Positions 15,058-16,581 of a stretch of 16,581 nucleotides of DNA are shown here, piece after piece. Both the position numbers and the translations under genes were made by a program. How positions within the stretch are numbered: the first letter of the stretch is position 1; each line of letters opens with the position of its first letter. Location: NCBI GenBank assembly GCA_900542945.1, contig UQPI01000049.1, positions 1 through 16,581 on the forward strand, written 5' to 3'. The stretch comes from an uncultured Collinsella sp. (GTDB lineage: Bacteria > Actinomycetota > Coriobacteriia > Coriobacteriales > Coriobacteriaceae). The notes under the pieces are model-generated. The model saw nothing but the letters and a program-made list of their open reading frames with translations. It was not told the DNA's origin and ran no database searches.

Positions 15058-15105
15058 GCCCAAACCACCACGATGGGGACAGGCACCTTTGTGGTGGTTT
15101 TGGGC
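15058..15105. repeat. REP-like element A
   Basis: Long hairpin: GCCCAAACCACCAC (15058-15071) pairs with GTGGTGGTTTTGGGC (15091-15105), one bulged T, around a loop containing GGGGACAGGCACCTTT. An inverted, diverged copy lies at 15291-15327. GGGGACAGGCACC-type loops recall elements mobilised by REP-associated (Y1/RAYT) transposases. Confidence 0.7.
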
Positions 15106-15130
15106 GTCGCGGCGGCCTATCCCGGCGAAA

Positions 15131-15190
15131 GATCTCGATCTGTAACATCTAGGCCGCAATAAGCCGGCTTAGTGTTACAGCTCGAGACAT
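15131..15190. repeat. REP-like element B, first copy
   Basis: TCTCGATCTGTAACA (15133-15147) and TGTTACAGCTCGAGA (15173-15187) form a 15-bp stem with one mismatch around a GC-rich loop. Near-identical arms recur at 15212-15270. Confidence 0.8.
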
Positions 15191-15211
15191 TACGGTTCGG
15201 CCCCTACACCA

Positions 15212-15270
15212 TGTCTCGATCTGTAACAGGTAGAGCCGGTTTTGCCGCCCAGATGTTACAGATCGAGACA
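15212..15270. repeat. REP-like element B, second copy
   Basis: TGTCTCGATCTGTAACA (15212-15228) and TGTTACAGATCGAGACA (15254-15270) are perfect 17-bp reverse complements around a 25-nt loop. It lies 25 nt after the first B copy. Confidence 0.85.
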
Positions 15271-15290
15271 ATTGAAGGCCCGGGCAGCTC

Positions 15291-15327
15291 AAACCACCAC
15301 AAAGGCACCTGTCCCCTTCGTGGTAGT
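15291..15327. repeat. REP-like element A, inverted copy
   Basis: AAACCACCAC followed by AAAGGCACCTGTCCCC and CGTGGTAGT: reverse-orientation relative of the element at 15058-15105, with a few substitutions. It closes a symmetric A-B-B-A' cluster. Confidence 0.7.
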
Positions 15328-15341
15328 CGCGCTGGCAACGG

Positions 15342-15395
15342 CGTTTGCCCAGATAAAACCTGCCAAAATAAACCTGTCCCTAATTGGCAGGTTTT
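15342..15395. repeat. REP-like element C, right copy, with 12-bp hairpin
   Basis: Bases 15344-15382 are the exact reverse complement of 12959-12997. AAAACCTGCCAA (15355-15366) and TTGGCAGGTTTT (15384-15395) form a perfect 12-bp stem with a 17-nt loop. The TT at its 3' end is also the first two bases of the -35 box of the LacI gene. It could act as a terminator or transcript roadblock. Confidence 0.85.
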
Positions 15396-15424
15396 GACAC
15401 CCTGGGGGCGGGCGATGCTACAAT
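15394..15424 (+). promoter_or_regulatory. Promoter of the LacI-family gene
   Basis: Perfect -35 TTGACA (15394-15399), 19-bp spacer, and -10 TACAAT (15419-15424) with an extended TGC. Expected start of transcription is about 15431, giving a ~29-nt leader. The long spacer is partly offset by the extended -10. Confidence 0.65.
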
Positions 15425-15459
15425 CTGGTATGTACTTGAAACGCATCAAAGGGGCCGCT

Positions 15460-16572
15460 ATGGCAAAGGTTAAAATCAGCGACGTCGCGCGCGAGGCCGG
15501 GGTTTCGCTGGGCACGGTTTCCAACGCGCTCAACCATCCCGAGAAGTTGCGCCCCGAGACCCTCAGGCTCATCAACGAGACCATCAATCGCCTGGGCTAC
15601 CTGCCCAACCAAAGCGCTCGTCAGCTCGCGGGCGGCGCCACCAAGTCCTTTGGCCTGGTGCTCCCCCGTCTCGACCACGGCTTTTCGCTCCAAATCGCCA
15701 GCGGCGCCCACAACGAGGCCCGCAAGCACGGCTACGACCTGCTCATCGCCAATGCCGATAACGACGATATTCTCGAGGATCATTACCTGCGCTATTTTAT
15801 GGGCACGCAGATGTCCGGCGTCATGGTTCAGCCCATGGCGTCCCCCGACTGGCACCCGGCCATGACTAAAATGCCCGTGCCGATCGTCCATCTGGACGTC
15901 CATTGTTCAGAACCCGGTTACTACGTGGCCGCCGACAACGAAGCCCAAGGTCGCATCATCGCCGAGCTCGCCATCGCCCGCGGCGCACGCCATATCACCG
16001 TTGTGGGCAGAGCGGCATTTATGCAGCTCACTCTGCGCGTGCTTGGCATTCATAAGGCCCTTGCCCTGCACCCCGATATCAAGATCGAAGTCATCGACGC
16101 CGGCGAATGGAATACCGCTGCCGACGGCTACAGCATCGGTGCCCAGATTGCCGAGCGTCCTGCTGACGAACGCCCCGATTTTGTCATCGGCCTGACCGAC
16201 GTGTTGGCCTCGGGCGTTATCTCGGCGCTGGTCGACAAAGGCATCTCCGTCCCCGAGCAGGTCCGTGTGGCCGGCTGCGACGGCAACCCACTCGCCTGGA
16301 GCGGGTCGGTCCCGCTCACCACGGTGGCACCCCCAGGCTACGAGATTGGCCGCAAGGGCGTTCAATTGCTCATGGAGCAAATCGAGAACAAGGCGCCGGC
16401 GAAGACCAAGCACGTCCGCATCGGCTCTGCCGCGCGCACCGTCACCGCGGTCACGGCCATCGAGGACATCAACCGCCAAGAACTCGTGCGGCCGTTCCTC
16501 CTCGAGCGTGCCAGCACCCAGGCAAGCAGCCACACCGAAGCCACCGCCATCAACCTCGGCGCCTACCTGTAG
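15460..16572 (+). CDS. LacI-family transcriptional regulator
   Basis: 370-aa sugar-responsive repressor. The LacI HTH is unmistakable: MAKVKISDVAREAGVSLGTV followed by SNALNHPEKLRPETLRLIN (1-39), then RLGYLPNQSARQLAGG with the hinge helix (44-59) and a periplasmic-binding-protein-like effector domain (about 62-345; VAADNEAQGRIIAELAIARG, GLTDVLASGVISALVDKGISVPEQVRVAGCDG). An additional C-terminal tail of about 30 residues makes it slightly longer than usual. Start ATG 15460 has AAGGGG 5 nt upstream; the frame is open back to 15172, but that part is repeat DNA and promoter. No partner gene lies in the window, so its regulon may lie to the right or be distant. Effector unknown. Confidence 0.93.
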   Translation: MAKVKISDVAREAGVSLGTVSNALNHPEKLRPETLRLINETINRLGYLPNQSARQLAGGATKSFGLVLPRLDHGFSLQIASGAHNEARKHGYDLLIANADNDDILEDHYLRYFMGTQMSGVMVQPMASPDWHPAMTKMPVPIVHLDVHCSEPGYYVAADNEAQGRIIAELAIARGARHITVVGRAAFMQLTLRVLGIHKALALHPDIKIEVIDAGEWNTAADGYSIGAQIAERPADERPDFVIGLTDVLASGVISALVDKGISVPEQVRVAGCDGNPLAWSGSVPLTTVAPPGYEIGRKGVQLLMEQIENKAPAKTKHVRIGSAARTVTAVTAIEDINRQELVRPFLLERASTQASSHTEATAINLGAYL

Positions 16573-16581
16573 CAAAAAAGC

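Noticed and set aside
14911..15060. glmS ribozyme upstream of glmS
   Set aside because: No recognisable ribozyme core or conserved cleavage-site context; the 72-nt leader after the likely -10 is too short to hold it.
15058..15395. CRISPR array
   Set aside because: Repeats are different palindromes with unequal spacing and inverted orientation, with no regular repeat-spacer unit or cas genes.
15172..15459. 96-codon N-terminal extension of the LacI protein
   Set aside because: It runs through palindromic repeats, the -35/-10 and the SD; the HTH begins right after ATG 15460.

Overview
The window looks like chromosomal DNA of a high-GC Gram-positive gut bacterium. Gene style, strong purine-rich ribosome binding sites and the mix of families fit Coriobacteriia, most likely a Collinsella-type genome. 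This is an inference; no rRNA or marker phylogeny is available here. All genes appear complete except for the extreme left edge. No tRNA, rRNA, CRISPR array, transposase or prophage gene was seen.

Layout. (1) 86-3005: branched-chain amino-acid aminotransferase (ilvE, -), a DedA-family membrane protein (-) and serine O-acetyltransferase (cysE, +), separated by clear terminators. (2) 3117-7412: a heterodimeric ABC exporter operon on the minus strand. Its promoter, leader and first small gene are chimeric: a tetracycline-resistance (Tet(M)/Tet(O)/Tet(W) class) promoter, attenuator leader and first ~30 codons are joined in frame to what looks like the C-terminal tail of a MarR-type repressor, which overlaps the first ABC gene. 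The original regulator has apparently been decapitated, and the exporter now sits behind a ribosome-protection-gene attenuator. This is the most notable feature. (3) 7475-8746: a 96-aa unknown protein (-) and a small nitroreductase (+), divergently transcribed. (4) 8877-10754: an unknown single-pass membrane protein and, upstream of it, a regulator with a degenerate AAA+ (sigma-54 activator-like) domain and a Fis-type HTH, probably a functional pair. (5) 11020-12949: a YeiH/UPF0324 transporter (-) divergent from a GntR/FCD regulator (+). (6) 13063-16572: glmS (-) and a LacI-family regulator (+), separated by a ~550-bp intergenic region packed with palindromic REP-like repeats, one of which has an exact 39-bp inverted partner beyond the far end of glmS.

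The genes serve amino-acid metabolism (ilvE, cysE), envelope functions (DedA, GlmS), drug or toxic-compound export (ABC pair) and local regulation (GntR, LacI, Fis-type). The strongest candidates for new biology are the tet-leader/marR/ABC chimera, the degenerate-AAA+ regulator with its membrane partner, and the nested REP cluster upstream of glmS.
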